Source: Pseudomonas sp. GM41(2012) (GTDB taxonomy: Bacteria; Pseudomonadota; Gammaproteobacteria; Pseudomonadales; Pseudomonadaceae). Taken from it: DNA of 64,000 nucleotides. Under the pieces are notes generated by a model. That model was not told the DNA's origin, did no database searches, and worked only from the letters and a program-made list of their open reading frames with translations. Of the stretch, positions 26,652 to 34,951 are shown piece by piece (the stretch's first letter is position 1; each line of letters starts with the position of its first letter). The stretch covers positions 248,001 to 312,000 of the forward strand of contig NZ_AKJN02000007.1 in assembly GCF_000282315.2 (NCBI RefSeq). Direction: 5' to 3'. Made by a program: the position numbers and the translations under genes.

Positions 26652-27107
26652 ATGCGATTCAAGTATCTAGCCATATCATTGCTCGGTCTGCTGTGGACGG
26701 CACCGGTACTTGCCGAGGTAACCACTTTCAGCCCAACCAAAAAAGTCGAAGCGACGCTCGTGCTGGAAGGTTCTATGTTAACGGTCGTAGTTAAAAGCGA
26801 TGCCCATAGCGAATCTCGGACAATCGCTTTTCAAGCTGAAAACGAACTGCATGTGCAAATAGACGATTTCAATTTCGACGGTGCAAAGGATTTTGCGGTC
26901 TGGCAGATCGATGACGGAATGGGCACTTACACCATTCACAGGATTTTTGTTTACCAGCCCGAAGCAGCTTTTTTCAAGGAGCTGAATCCAGATTGTGGCG
27001 ACGATTTCGTCAATTTGCGCGTAGAGCGTGAGAAGAGAGCTCTGCTCAGCACCTACTGGGAAATGAATGAGCCAAAGCTCTGTAGTACCAATTTTTCTCC
27101 AGATTAG
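26652..27107 (+). CDS. Secreted XAC2610-like protein
   Basis: A 151-residue protein with a signal peptide (MRFKYLAISLLGLLWTAPVLA). The segment IDDFNFDGAKDFAVWQIDDG resembles the calcium-binding-like Asp loops of the XAC2610 family, for which a role as periplasmic lysozyme inhibitor has been proposed in Xanthomonas. The residues beyond are YTIHRIFVYQP and two cysteines (DCGDD and KLCST). It lies between two LprI-domain proteins in the same direction, and the shared lysozyme-inhibitor theme is notable. Family assignment is by eye and only moderately sure. Confidence 0.7.
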   Translation: MRFKYLAISLLGLLWTAPVLAEVTTFSPTKKVEATLVLEGSMLTVVVKSDAHSESRTIAFQAENELHVQIDDFNFDGAKDFAVWQIDDGMGTYTIHRIFVYQPEAAFFKELNPDCGDDFVNLRVEREKRALLSTYWEMNEPKLCSTNFSPD

Positions 27108-27148
27108 GTTGCTTGGATTTCATTTGAATAGATCAAGGATAGAAGACA

Positions 27149-28516
27149 GTGAAACGCTTTTTTTTAGGCGCTCTTTGTGCACTGACATGCCAAGCCGTTC
27201 TACCGGTTTCAATCGCGCTTGCTCAGGACGAGTGCACCGGGATCACCACAAGCCAACAAGTTGATAAGTGCTCTGACGTGTCGAAAGTCGCTGCCGATTC
27301 ACAGTTGAATACGAGTTATCACCAACTGATGGCACGATTGGAAACTCAATATCGGACCGAGCCCGACATAGGTGCGGCTTATACGGCGAAGGTCAAAGAA
27401 GCGCAGCGCGCGTGGATAAAGCTGCGTGACGCGAATTGTCCGCTCGAAGCGTTTGAGATTAAACCAGGTACTTCTGCCTACACGACGACCGTGAACAATT
27501 GCATCGCAAGAATGAGCCGCGAGCGTTCAGTCTTTCTGGACAATGTTGCACCCGATATCGTGAGTGGCTCAGCTGTAGGGCAGGGGACAGATGTCTCCTG
27601 TCCATCTCAGAACTTTGCTCAGTTTCTGTCGACGTTTTCCGCTAATGCTGAGTCCCAGAGGCGTCTCACAGCGCTGGCGGTGAAGATGCTGGTGTTGAAG
27701 CGGACAGAAGACCCGGGCCGATTTGAACCTTCCATTACTGCGGAAACGGGCTCCGGTTTGATGTTTCCGTTGATGGCTGCGGTGGGGAAAGGCAAGACTG
27801 AAGGGGTTGCGATCGAAACGGTCGACGACACTCACATGAACGTTGTGGATAAACGGGCCGGTAACAGCAATATCAAGATTTTTAACTTTTCTAAAACGTC
27901 ATGCTGGGCGCTGGTGGGGATTGAGGATTGGTCGCTCAGTGAGACGGAGCTTGTCGCACCCGCTAGACCCGGAATGAGCCGCGCCGAGAACCTTTGTTAT
28001 CAACGTGCTGAAGGTTTGGGCGGGCTAGGATTTCTTGAGCGATACCGTCTGACTGCGGAGTTGATTGAAGCGTCGCTGGAAAACTATGTTTGTGCTGCGG
28101 AGTCGGGTGATCCGGAGGCGAGTCTGTCGGCGGCAAGTTTGAGTCTTTCGCAGATGGCGCCTCAATTAGAAACCAGCAAGCTTGAGGCTTTGTTCAAAGC
28201 GGCATCGACGACAGCGAGCGGCGCGCTGGGTTATGCCACGTACTTTTGTAACGGTAATTCCACCGACTATAACGGCCCATGCCTGCACCCCGAGGAGGCA
28301 GAAAGGGAAGTTATTCGCGCGGTTTCCATGGGCTCCACAGATGCGATGAATTATCTGGGTTCTTCTTTTGAAAGTGGGCAGTTGGGAACGAAGGATCTGT
28401 CCCGGGCGTTGGCCTGTTATCAGTTGTCCGCTGATAAAGGCCGCCCGCAGGGTAGCGACGGCGTGAAGCGCTTGGTTTCGCAAGACTCAGACATAAAGGC
28501 CAGTCACTGCCTGTGA
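27149..28516 (+). CDS. Secreted LprI-domain protein with SEL1-like repeats
   Basis: A 455-residue secreted protein: signal peptide MKRFFLGALCALTCQAVLPV, then an LprI/DUF1311 domain (about residues 28-140; CSDVSKVAADSQLNTSYHQL, AQRAWIKLRDANC, C-I-A-R-M). A middle region without a clear match follows. The C-terminus has tetratricopeptide-like SEL1 features (AMNYLGSSFESGQLGTKDLSRALACYQLSADKG). GTG start, with AAGGA about 9 nt upstream. Paralogous in its N-terminal module to the gene two places upstream. No transmembrane helix in the mature part, so periplasmic. Confidence 0.78.
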   Translation: MKRFFLGALCALTCQAVLPVSIALAQDECTGITTSQQVDKCSDVSKVAADSQLNTSYHQLMARLETQYRTEPDIGAAYTAKVKEAQRAWIKLRDANCPLEAFEIKPGTSAYTTTVNNCIARMSRERSVFLDNVAPDIVSGSAVGQGTDVSCPSQNFAQFLSTFSANAESQRRLTALAVKMLVLKRTEDPGRFEPSITAETGSGLMFPLMAAVGKGKTEGVAIETVDDTHMNVVDKRAGNSNIKIFNFSKTSCWALVGIEDWSLSETELVAPARPGMSRAENLCYQRAEGLGGLGFLERYRLTAELIEASLENYVCAAESGDPEASLSAASLSLSQMAPQLETSKLEALFKAASTTASGALGYATYFCNGNSTDYNGPCLHPEEAEREVIRAVSMGSTDAMNYLGSSFESGQLGTKDLSRALACYQLSADKGRPQGSDGVKRLVSQDSDIKASHCL

Positions 28517-28605
28517 ATTTCGCTGTGCGGATATAAACGTTGAAGAAGGGGACGTTAATCTGGTCGATCGTATTGAGGCTCGGTGCGATTTTGGTTCAGC
28601 AAGAA

Positions 28606-28624
28606 GGGGGACCCGAAGCCCCCC
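28606..28624 (-). terminator. Hairpin between convergent genes
   Basis: GGGGG/CCCCC stem with a small loop, followed on the minus strand by TTCTT. Most likely ends the DUF6124 transcript and may also slow readthrough from the other side. Confidence 0.45.
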
Positions 28625-28644
28625 GTTCTCTATTCGTGAAGTTG

Positions 28645-29028
28645 CTACACCTTCGCCCGATGCTCCGCCGGATCCGGCGAATCAATATGGTCCAGCGCTC
28701 GCTCCACTAACAGATGCACACCGACCGCCATTCTGCTGAGTGCCAGTGCGACGGAGCGGCGTGAGCCTTCTACGCTGTCGGCCAGGTCGGCGGCGATGGC
28801 GCTGATGGACAGCAGGTCTTCCGAGGCGTTGGCCAGGAGGGTTTCGGTGTGGAGGTCGGGAGCGACGATGAAGAGGTCGCCATTGCGACGTTTAGGTTTT
28901 TTATCCGCAGGTGTGCCGAGGTGAAGATCTAGGGCGCGCTCGGCGGCTTCGTGGAGTTTTTTCGAATCGAAGGATTCGTAGGGGGATGTGTCTTCGTGTT
29001 CTGGAGGATTGGGTGTTGGCTTGATCAT
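28645..29028 (-). CDS. DUF6124 (formerly DUF3077) family protein
   Basis: A 127-residue hypothetical protein of a family I know mainly from Pseudomonas. The polar, Pro-rich N-terminus (MIKPTPNPPEHEDTSPYES) is followed by FDSKKLHEAAERALDLHL, a basic KKPKRRNGDLFIVAPD segment and two long helices (LLSISAIAADLADSVEGSRRS; LALSRMAVGVHLLVERALDH). No enzyme motif; function unknown. The start was set at the MIKP methionine. Upstream codons remain open for 55 residues, but they translate a GC-rich, strongly self-complementary region that looks like a transcribed leader rather than protein. Confidence 0.75.
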   Translation of the reverse strand: MIKPTPNPPEHEDTSPYESFDSKKLHEAAERALDLHLGTPADKKPKRRNGDLFIVAPDLHTETLLANASEDLLSISAIAADLADSVEGSRRSVALALSRMAVGVHLLVERALDHIDSPDPAEHRAKV

Positions 29029-29092
29029 TGGTATGTCCCGATATGTGTTTTGGATGTGGCTGTGTCCTCTTCGCTTGCATTCGAATGAGGGT

Positions 29093-29171
29093 GGCAGCCG
29101 TGCGCAGGTGTGCAAGACCGGGCATATCGGACCCCGGCAGACCCCAAAGGGACCTCCCACGCACAGCCGCC
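29093..29171 (-). ncRNA. Candidate structured RNA leader of the DUF6124 gene
   Basis: The segments at 29093-29108 and 29156-29171 can form a continuous 16-bp helix if G-U pairs are allowed (minus strand: GGCGGCUGUGCGUGGG with CCUGCGCACGGCUGCC). The enclosed 47 nt contains a CCGGG/CCCGG hairpin (29118-29122 with 29133-29137) and a second C-rich/G-rich stem. G-U pairs replacing G-C at five positions without breaking the helix argue for RNA-level conservation. It lies about 65 nt upstream of the start codon. Could be a cis-regulator or a separate small RNA. Confidence 0.45.
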
Positions 29172-29529
29172 ATAAATCGTTTACAGCGAGCATGAAAACG
29201 CTCGATGTTCGGATCGGCGATTGTGCGGCGATATGTACCGGACTTGCACGTCCGTGTCACCGTTTTTGCGGTAACGAACAAAGACTATCGGTGAAGCCCA
29301 GGGCTGCCTAGTTCACGAACAGCACCGCGTGTTGAAGGAAATATCCGATGGACTCGAGCGTAGAAAGATCAAAATATCTTCGCTTTTAAACAGTTGGTTT
29401 CGTCAATGACTTGGTAGTCATCAGCATCAAAAAGACCTGCATCTTCTTCTAACGCAACCAGACAGTGGCGTTCCTGCTTGAAGCCGCTACACTGCGCCGG
29501 CCGTTCATTTTTCTCTTGAGGCTGTGCGC

Positions 29530-29919
29530 ATGAAATTTCGTTTTCTTCTGTGGATGCTGGGTTTGTTGATGGGTAAGGCCAGTCGGACTAATCCTGCGTT
29601 TCAACAGCAGTTGGGTGACAAGGAATTGGTGTTTCAACTACAGACCCTGGACGGGAAAGTGGCGCGGCATTTCTTTGTGAAGGATCAGCGCATCACCAGC
29701 AAGTCCGGCGTGTATGCCGAACCGGCGTTTGCGATTGCGTTCAAGGATGCGGCGTATGGCTTTGCCACGATGCAGGCGAAGAATAAGCAGTTGGCGTTTA
29801 TGACGGGGATTCAGGACAAGTCGATTCAGATCAAGGGCAACCCGGCGCTGGTGATCTGGTTTCAGGGGTTGACCAAGTATTTGAAGCCGCGGAAGGCCAA
29901 AGCTAAGGCAAAGGCTTGA
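29530..29919 (+). CDS. SCP2-like small protein
   Basis: A 129-residue protein with a hydrophobic N-terminus (MKFRFLLWMLGLLMG) and a body resembling the SCP2 sterol-carrier fold: LVFQLQTLDGKVARHFFVKD, YAEPAFAIAFKDAAYGFATM, IQIKGNPALVIWFQGL. It ends in a Lys/Ala tail (KAKAKAKA). SCP2-like modules bind lipids; no partner is suggested by the context. The ATG was preferred to the GTG 6 nt upstream because it sits about 10 nt behind GAGG. Monocistronic, with a REPIN element directly after it. Confidence 0.7.
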   Translation: MKFRFLLWMLGLLMGKASRTNPAFQQQLGDKELVFQLQTLDGKVARHFFVKDQRITSKSGVYAEPAFAIAFKDAAYGFATMQAKNKQLAFMTGIQDKSIQIKGNPALVIWFQGLTKYLKPRKAKAKAKA

Positions 29920-29934
29920 GGTTGATGATTAACC

Positions 29935-30069
29935 CTGTGGCGAGGGGATTTATCCCCGCTCGGCTGCGCAGCAGTCGCAAACCCAACCAACACGGTACGC
30001 CTGATACAACCCAGTCTCAGGTGTCAGGGCCGCTTCGCAGCCCAACGGGGATAAATCCCCTCACCACAG
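29935..30069. repeat. REPIN-like element, copy 2 (135 bp)
   Basis: Same architecture and length as the element at 9372-9505: terminal arms CTGTGGCGAGGGGATTTATC and the near-complement, with the shared inner block TCGGCTGCGCAGCAGTCGCA. In this copy the small palindrome is GGGGAT-TT-ATCCCC instead of GGGGAC-TT-GTCCCC, changed the same way in both arms. Confidence 0.85.
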
Positions 30070-30109
30070 GGGTTGTGGTGATTCAGGTTGATCGGCGGGG
30101 GATTCTTCG

Positions 30110-30165
30110 CGGGCAAGCCCGCTCCCACAGGGATCGCGTAAATCCTGTGGGAGTGGGCTTGCCCG
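30110..30165. repeat. REP pair (short inverted doublet)
   Basis: CGGGCAAGCCCGCTCCCACA and its complement, 22-bp arms with one mismatch and a 12-nt spacer. It directly abuts the HDOD gene stop and could act as its transcript end. Confidence 0.8.
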
Positions 30166-30172
30166 TAGTGCT

Positions 30173-31573
30173 TTAGGCCTGGGTGAATTGCGAAGCCAAT
30201 TCGCGCAGCAGGACTTCTGCTTCGAGGACTTTGCTGACGACGTCGTTGGCTTTGTCGCGAGTCAGGCCGACGCGTTCCAGCAAGGCATCCGGGATGTCTT
30301 CATCCGGCCCGGACCCAATCCCACGGCTTCGCAGCAAGCGCACCGCCAGGCACACGAGGTTTGGGTACTCGGCGTAATCGCCGTCGTAGCCCGGGTCGTG
30401 CTGGAAGCGCAGTGCGGTGGCCAGTTCTTCGGGCATGTCCCAGTAGCGCATCAGCCACGAGCCGATCTGTTCACGGCTGATGCCCAGCAAGTGTTGCTCG
30501 ACGTAGCTGTGGCACAGGTGCGGGTTGACCTCCAGGTGGCGGCAGATCAGCGAGAAGTGCGGCGGGAAGACGTGTGCCAGCAGCAAGTAGCCGAAGTTGT
30601 GCAGCAGGCCGGCGAGGTAGGTCAGGCCGGCTTCCGGGCGCTGGGCGCGGGGCATGGCGCGGGTCAGGCCTTCGATGACGGCGGCGGTGTAGATCGATTG
30701 CTGCCAGTACGGCGTGGTGTGTTGCGGGTGGTCTTTGGGCAGGCTCAGGGTTTTGCCCAGGGCCAGGCCCAGCGCGAGGTTGATCACCAGGTCGAAACCC
30801 AGCACTCGCACGATGGCGTCTTCTACTGAACGAATCTTGCCCGGCGACGCGTAGTACGGCGACGCTGCCCAGCTCACGACTTGTGCGGCCAGGGCCGGGT
30901 CGGTTTCGACGACGCCGGTGATGTCGTCGATGGTGGCGTTGGGGTCGACGCGCAGTTTGATGATTTTCTGCGCGGTCTCGGCCAGCGGCGGAATTTCGAT
31001 GGTCTCTTCCAGGCGCTGCTGGATGCGCCGCGCGGTGAACGCTTGAACGGCCTGGGTGATTTCCTCGCGGTCATCGTGGGGGCGGTCGAGGTTCGGGCGA
31101 ATGCTGGTCAGGGCTTCGCCGAAGTTGGCGGCGCTGGCCTTGGTCAGCATGGTCTTGAAGTCTTCGCTGGTGACTTCCAGCAACACGCCTGGCTCGCCCG
31201 AGTTGATCAGCAACTTCGGCTCGCGCAGCAGGCTTTCTTCATACAGGCACGGTGAGCTGGTGAGCGCCGGCATGCCGGGCAGCAGGCTCAGGTTGTGTTT
31301 GCCGAGCATTTTTACTAGCCGTTCGGTCGACACGGCGGTGAGGCGGCGACCGGTCAGTTCGGCGAGGCTATTGAGGTCCAGCAATTGGCTCTGCGGGAAC
31401 AGCACCATGAGCGTGCCCACGGCGTCATCGAGCAGAACGGCCTGCACTTTGCGTGCGGCGTTCAGGCCGTGGTGGTCGAGGACTTCTTCGTAGGCGATAC
31501 CCAGTTTGCCCAGCATCAGCCGAATAACCGACGGAGCGTGCGGGGTGGCGGGTGCGAGGGCAACTTCGGTCAT
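30173..31573 (-). CDS. YbaK-like and HDOD domain regulatory protein
   Basis: A 466-residue two-domain protein. The N-terminal 150 or so residues resemble the YbaK/ProX aminoacyl-tRNA deacylase fold (AARKVQAVLLDDAVGTLMVLFPQ, LAELTGRRLTAVSTERL). The C-terminal half is an HDOD domain (IPPLAETAQKIIKLRVDPNA, GVVETDPALAAQVVSWA, VLGFDLVINLALGLALG, YLAGLLHNFGYLLLAHVFPP). HDOD proteins act in signalling without the full HD metal site. The combination recurs in Pseudomonas downstream of recG, but its job is not established as far as I know. The ATG is clear, and a REP doublet follows the stop. Domain calls are by eye. Confidence 0.88.
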   Translation of the reverse strand: MTEVALAPATPHAPSVIRLMLGKLGIAYEEVLDHHGLNAARKVQAVLLDDAVGTLMVLFPQSQLLDLNSLAELTGRRLTAVSTERLVKMLGKHNLSLLPGMPALTSSPCLYEESLLREPKLLINSGEPGVLLEVTSEDFKTMLTKASAANFGEALTSIRPNLDRPHDDREEITQAVQAFTARRIQQRLEETIEIPPLAETAQKIIKLRVDPNATIDDITGVVETDPALAAQVVSWAASPYYASPGKIRSVEDAIVRVLGFDLVINLALGLALGKTLSLPKDHPQHTTPYWQQSIYTAAVIEGLTRAMPRAQRPEAGLTYLAGLLHNFGYLLLAHVFPPHFSLICRHLEVNPHLCHSYVEQHLLGISREQIGSWLMRYWDMPEELATALRFQHDPGYDGDYAEYPNLVCLAVRLLRSRGIGSGPDEDIPDALLERVGLTRDKANDVVSKVLEAEVLLRELASQFTQA

Positions 31574-31651
31574 GGTCTGTATCCGTTTTAAAACAATGGC
31601 AGGAGTATAACCAGCTTGCTCAGAACGGTGGTTCAGAAACTGCGACGGTGC

Positions 31652-33727
31652 TCACACTTGGCCGTATTGCTGCCCATGACGTAGCCAGCGGTCGAGCAGC
31701 GGGCTGACGTGATCCGGCCAGCGCTCCAGCAGCGCTTGGGCGGCGTCGCGCACGGCGGGTAGCAGATCGGCGTCGCGCATCAGGTCAGCGACCTTGAATT
31801 GCAGCAGGCCGGTCTGACGCGTACCGAGCATTTCACCGGGGCCGCGCAGCTCGAGGTCTTTTTCGGCGATGACAAACCCGTCGTTGGTTTCGCGCATGAT
31901 GCCCAAACGCTGACGACCGATCTGTGACAGCGGCGGATGGTAAAGCAGCACGCAATGGCTGGCCGCGCTGCCCCGACCCACACGACCGCGCAACTGGTGC
32001 AATTGCGCAAGCCCGAGGCGTTCGGGGTTTTCGATGATCATCAGGCTGGCGTTGGGCACGTCGACGCCGACTTCAATCACCGTGGTGGCGACCAGCAGTT
32101 GCAGGTTGCCGGCCTTGAATTCGGCCATGACCGCAGCTTTTTCGACGGGCTTCATGCGACCGTGGATCAGCCCGACCTTCAACTCGCCGAGGGCGGCGGT
32201 GAGGTCTTCGTAAGTGGTTTCGGCGGCCTGGCAGGTCAACTCTTCCGACTCTTCAATCAGCGTGCACACCCAATAGGCCTGACGCCCTTCGGCACAGGCG
32301 CCGCGCACCCGCTCGATGACTTCGACGCGCCGGGTATCGGTGATCAGCACGGTGTTCACCGGGGTCCGACCGGGCGGCAGTTCGTCGAGGATCGAGGTGT
32401 CGAGGTCGGCGTAGGCGCTCATGGCCAGCGTCCGGGGAATCGGTGTGGCGGTCATGATCAACTGGTGCGGACACATCCGCCCACCGACACCTTTCTGCCG
32501 CAACGCCAGCCGTTGCTGCACGCCGAAGCGGTGCTGTTCGTCGATGATCGCCAGTGCGAGGTTTTTGAACTGCACTTCGTCCTGAAACAGCGCGTGGGTG
32601 CCGACCACCATCGGTGTGCCGTTGGCAATCTGCTCCAGTGCGGCCACGCGGTTCTTGCCTTTGAGCTTGCCGGCCAGCCACGCGACTTCAATGCCCAGCG
32701 GTTCGAGCCAGCGTTTGAAGGTGATGAAATGCTGCTCGGCGAGGATTTCGGTGGGCGCCATCAGCGCCACTTGATAACCGGCCTCCAGGGCCTGGAGTGC
32801 GGCGAGGGCAGCGACCACGGTTTTGCCCGCGCCGACGTCGCCCTGAATCAACCGCAACATGGGTTCGTGCTGACTGAGGTCGTAGGCGATTTCGTTGCCG
32901 ACCCGTTGCTGAGCGCCGGTCGGAGTGAAACCGAGGTTCGCCAGATACTGCGCCGGCAGCCGGGTGGCTTTCGGCATCGCTGGCGCGCGCAGGGAGCGCA
33001 TGCTCTCGCGCAGGCGCTGCTGCGACAGTTGATGGGTCAGCAGTTCTTCAAAGGCCAGACGGTGCTGCGCCCAATGATGACCGAGGGCGAGTTCATCGAC
33101 ATCGGCATCGGCCGGCGGGTGGTGCAGGTAGCGGATCGCATCGGCCAGCGGCGCCAGTTGATAGTCCCGCGCCAGTTCGTTCGGCAGCCAGTCGGGCAGG
33201 CTGGTGGGGCCGAGCATCGTCAGGGTTTGCATGCACAATTGGCGCAAGCGCTGTTGGGTCAGGCCTTCGGTGAGCGGGTAAACCGGGGTCAGGGTTTCGT
33301 CCACCGGCGGCGGCTCGTCGCCGGTGATGGCGCGGTATTCCGGGTGGTAGATTTCCAGTCCCGACGCACCGGGCCGTGCTTCGCCGTAGCAACGAATGCG
33401 CGTGCCGCGTTTGAGGCCTTCTTTCTGGGCGTTGCTGAAATGGTAGAAACGCAGGCTGAGCCCGCCGGTGCCGTCCTGCAGGCGCACCACCAGGCTGCGG
33501 CGACGGCCCATGACCACATCGGCTCCACTGACGGTGCCTTCGATCACGGCGTCCTGGCCCGGTCGCAAATGTCCGATCGGGACCACACGAGTGCGGTCCT
33601 GATAACGCAACGGCAGGTGAAAAAGTACGTCCTGGAGGTTCTCCAGGCCGACCTTGGCCAGCTTTTCGGCCATGGCTTCGCCGACACCCTTGAGTGCCGT
33701 CACCGACACTTGCGACAACTCGGTCAT
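31652..33727 (-). CDS. recG: ATP-dependent DNA helicase RecG
   Basis: A 691-residue RecG, the branch-migration helicase that remodels stalled forks and Holliday junctions. An N-terminal wedge/OB domain (VSVTALKGVGEAMAEKLAKVG; RYQDRTRVVPIGHL) is followed by the superfamily 2 motor: GDVGAGKTVVAALAAL (motif I), MAPTEILAEQH (Ia), IDEQHRFG (II), TATPIPRT (III), and the C-terminal VATTVIEVGVDVPNA and QLRGRVGRG (VI). Complete and normal length. oxyR lies 9 nt upstream in the same direction, so the two are likely co-transcribed, the order known from other Pseudomonas. Confidence 0.97.
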   Translation of the reverse strand: MTELSQVSVTALKGVGEAMAEKLAKVGLENLQDVLFHLPLRYQDRTRVVPIGHLRPGQDAVIEGTVSGADVVMGRRRSLVVRLQDGTGGLSLRFYHFSNAQKEGLKRGTRIRCYGEARPGASGLEIYHPEYRAITGDEPPPVDETLTPVYPLTEGLTQQRLRQLCMQTLTMLGPTSLPDWLPNELARDYQLAPLADAIRYLHHPPADADVDELALGHHWAQHRLAFEELLTHQLSQQRLRESMRSLRAPAMPKATRLPAQYLANLGFTPTGAQQRVGNEIAYDLSQHEPMLRLIQGDVGAGKTVVAALAALQALEAGYQVALMAPTEILAEQHFITFKRWLEPLGIEVAWLAGKLKGKNRVAALEQIANGTPMVVGTHALFQDEVQFKNLALAIIDEQHRFGVQQRLALRQKGVGGRMCPHQLIMTATPIPRTLAMSAYADLDTSILDELPPGRTPVNTVLITDTRRVEVIERVRGACAEGRQAYWVCTLIEESEELTCQAAETTYEDLTAALGELKVGLIHGRMKPVEKAAVMAEFKAGNLQLLVATTVIEVGVDVPNASLMIIENPERLGLAQLHQLRGRVGRGSAASHCVLLYHPPLSQIGRQRLGIMRETNDGFVIAEKDLELRGPGEMLGTRQTGLLQFKVADLMRDADLLPAVRDAAQALLERWPDHVSPLLDRWLRHGQQYGQV

Positions 33728-33736
33728 GGCAGCGAC

Positions 33737-34666
33737 TTAGGCCGCAACCACCGGTGCTTGCGGCTTGGCCACCGAGCACAGGCGAATGGAGTCAGCGAGG
33801 ATTTCAATCGCTTTCGGCCGCGGGAAGCTCGCGCGCCAGGCAATGGCCACGGTGCGGAACGGTACCGGCGGCGTCAGTGGGCGCACTTCGATCACGCCGG
33901 GGGCGTAGTGATGGCTGTCGACTGCCGACAGCGGCAGGATCGAGATACCGAGGCCGGACGCAACCATGTGGCGGATGGTTTCCAGGGAACTGGATTCCAC
34001 CGTGGTGTGCTTGGCGCCGTCGTTGCCTTTGGCCAGGGTCGGGCAGGCTTCCAGCACTTGATCGCGGAAACAGTGGCCTTCGCCGAGCAGTAGCAGGCTC
34101 TTGTCGTTGAGCAGGGCGGCGTCGATGGATTCTTTTTGGGTCCACGGGTGCTGGGCCGGCATCAGGACGTAGAACGGCTCGTCGTAGAGCTGCAGGGTCA
34201 GCACGTCGGCTTCGTTGAACGGCAGGGCGATGATGATCGCGTCGAGCTCGCCGTTGCGCAGTTTGTCGCGCAGCACGTGGGTGAAGTTTTCTTCGATGTA
34301 CAACGGCATCTGCGGGGCGACCCGGTGCAGTTGTGGAATCAGGTGTGGAAACAGGTACGGGCCGACGGTGTAGATGGCGCCGACTTTCAGCGGCGCGGTC
34401 AGCTGGTTTTTGCCGGCCTGGGCCAGTTCGCGGATGCCTTGGGCCTGTTCCAGCACTTTCTGCGCCTGGGCGACAATGCCTTCACCGACCGGGGTCAGGC
34501 GCACGGCACTCTTGCTGCGCTCGAAAATCAGCACACCGAGTTCGTCTTCAAGCTTTTTCACGCCCACCGACAGGGTCGGCTGGCTGACGTGGCAACGCTC
34601 GGCCGCGTGGCCGAAGTGCTGCTCTTGGGCGAGGGTAACGATGTAGCGTAATTCTGTAAGAGTCAT
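33737..34666 (-). CDS. oxyR: OxyR, peroxide-sensing LysR-type regulator
   Basis: A 309-residue LysR-family regulator. The winged-helix N-terminus (TLTELRYIVTLAQEQHFGHA, CHVSQPTLSVGVKKLEDELG) is followed by the sensor domain with the redox pair in GEGHCFRDQVLEACPTL. The two cysteines are nine residues apart, exactly as C199/C208 of E. coli OxyR, and form a disulfide on H2O2 exposure to activate catalase, alkyl hydroperoxide reductase and similar genes. First gene of an oxyR-recG unit. The call is firm because both cysteines and their context are present. Confidence 0.96.
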   Translation of the reverse strand: MTLTELRYIVTLAQEQHFGHAAERCHVSQPTLSVGVKKLEDELGVLIFERSKSAVRLTPVGEGIVAQAQKVLEQAQGIRELAQAGKNQLTAPLKVGAIYTVGPYLFPHLIPQLHRVAPQMPLYIEENFTHVLRDKLRNGELDAIIIALPFNEADVLTLQLYDEPFYVLMPAQHPWTQKESIDAALLNDKSLLLLGEGHCFRDQVLEACPTLAKGNDGAKHTTVESSSLETIRHMVASGLGISILPLSAVDSHHYAPGVIEVRPLTPPVPFRTVAIAWRASFPRPKAIEILADSIRLCSVAKPQAPVVAA

Positions 34667-34786
34667 AGCAAGCGTCCATGAAGTTGCGAGCCAAGCATAC
34701 CGGCTGCAATCGATAGACGCACGTTATCAGACTGAGTGTGTTGAGTGACACAGGGCAAAGCAGGTTTGCCGCTGGCGGATATGCAA

Positions 34787-34807
34787 AAGGCACCTTTCGG
34801 GTGCCTT
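34787..34807 (-). terminator. Putative terminator downstream of tonB
   Basis: AAGGCACC/GGTGCCTT stem with a 5-nt loop. On the minus strand the 3' side runs into TTTTGC. Together with the adjacent REP element it fills the gap between tonB and oxyR. Confidence 0.5.
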
Positions 34808-34823
34808 ATTGGTCGCTGCATAA

Positions 34824-34936
34824 CCCTGTAGGAGCTGAGCTTGCTCGCGATAGCGGTGTGTCAGTCAACAGAGATGTCGAGTATGACGGCCTCATCGTCG
34901 GAACGCCGCCCGGAGCAAGCTCAGCTCCTACAAGGG
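34824..34936. repeat. REP doublet, tonB-oxyR gap
   Basis: Inverted arms CCCTGTAGGAGCTGAGCTTG and GAGCAAGCTCAGCTCCTACA around a 60-bp spacer, belonging to the TAGGAGC-type Pseudomonas REP family. It lies just beyond the tonB stop and occupies about 40% of the 285-bp tonB-oxyR gap. Confidence 0.85.
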
Positions 34937-34951
34937 TTTTGCGTTTCTGCT

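Noticed and set aside
26564..26794. Frame between the first LprI gene and the XAC2610-like gene
   Set aside because: It overlaps the signal-peptide region of a convincing secreted-protein gene in another frame and shows no domain.
29093..29171. Reading the DUF6124 upstream region as an N-terminal protein extension of 55 residues
   Set aside because: The region is dominated by complementary segments, lacks a ribosome-binding site upstream, and the encoded residues (Cys/Gly/Pro-rich) do not resemble the protein body.
29916..30176. 86-codon frame after the SCP2-like gene
   Set aside because: It consists almost entirely of REPIN and REP sequence, whose palindromes stay open by chance.
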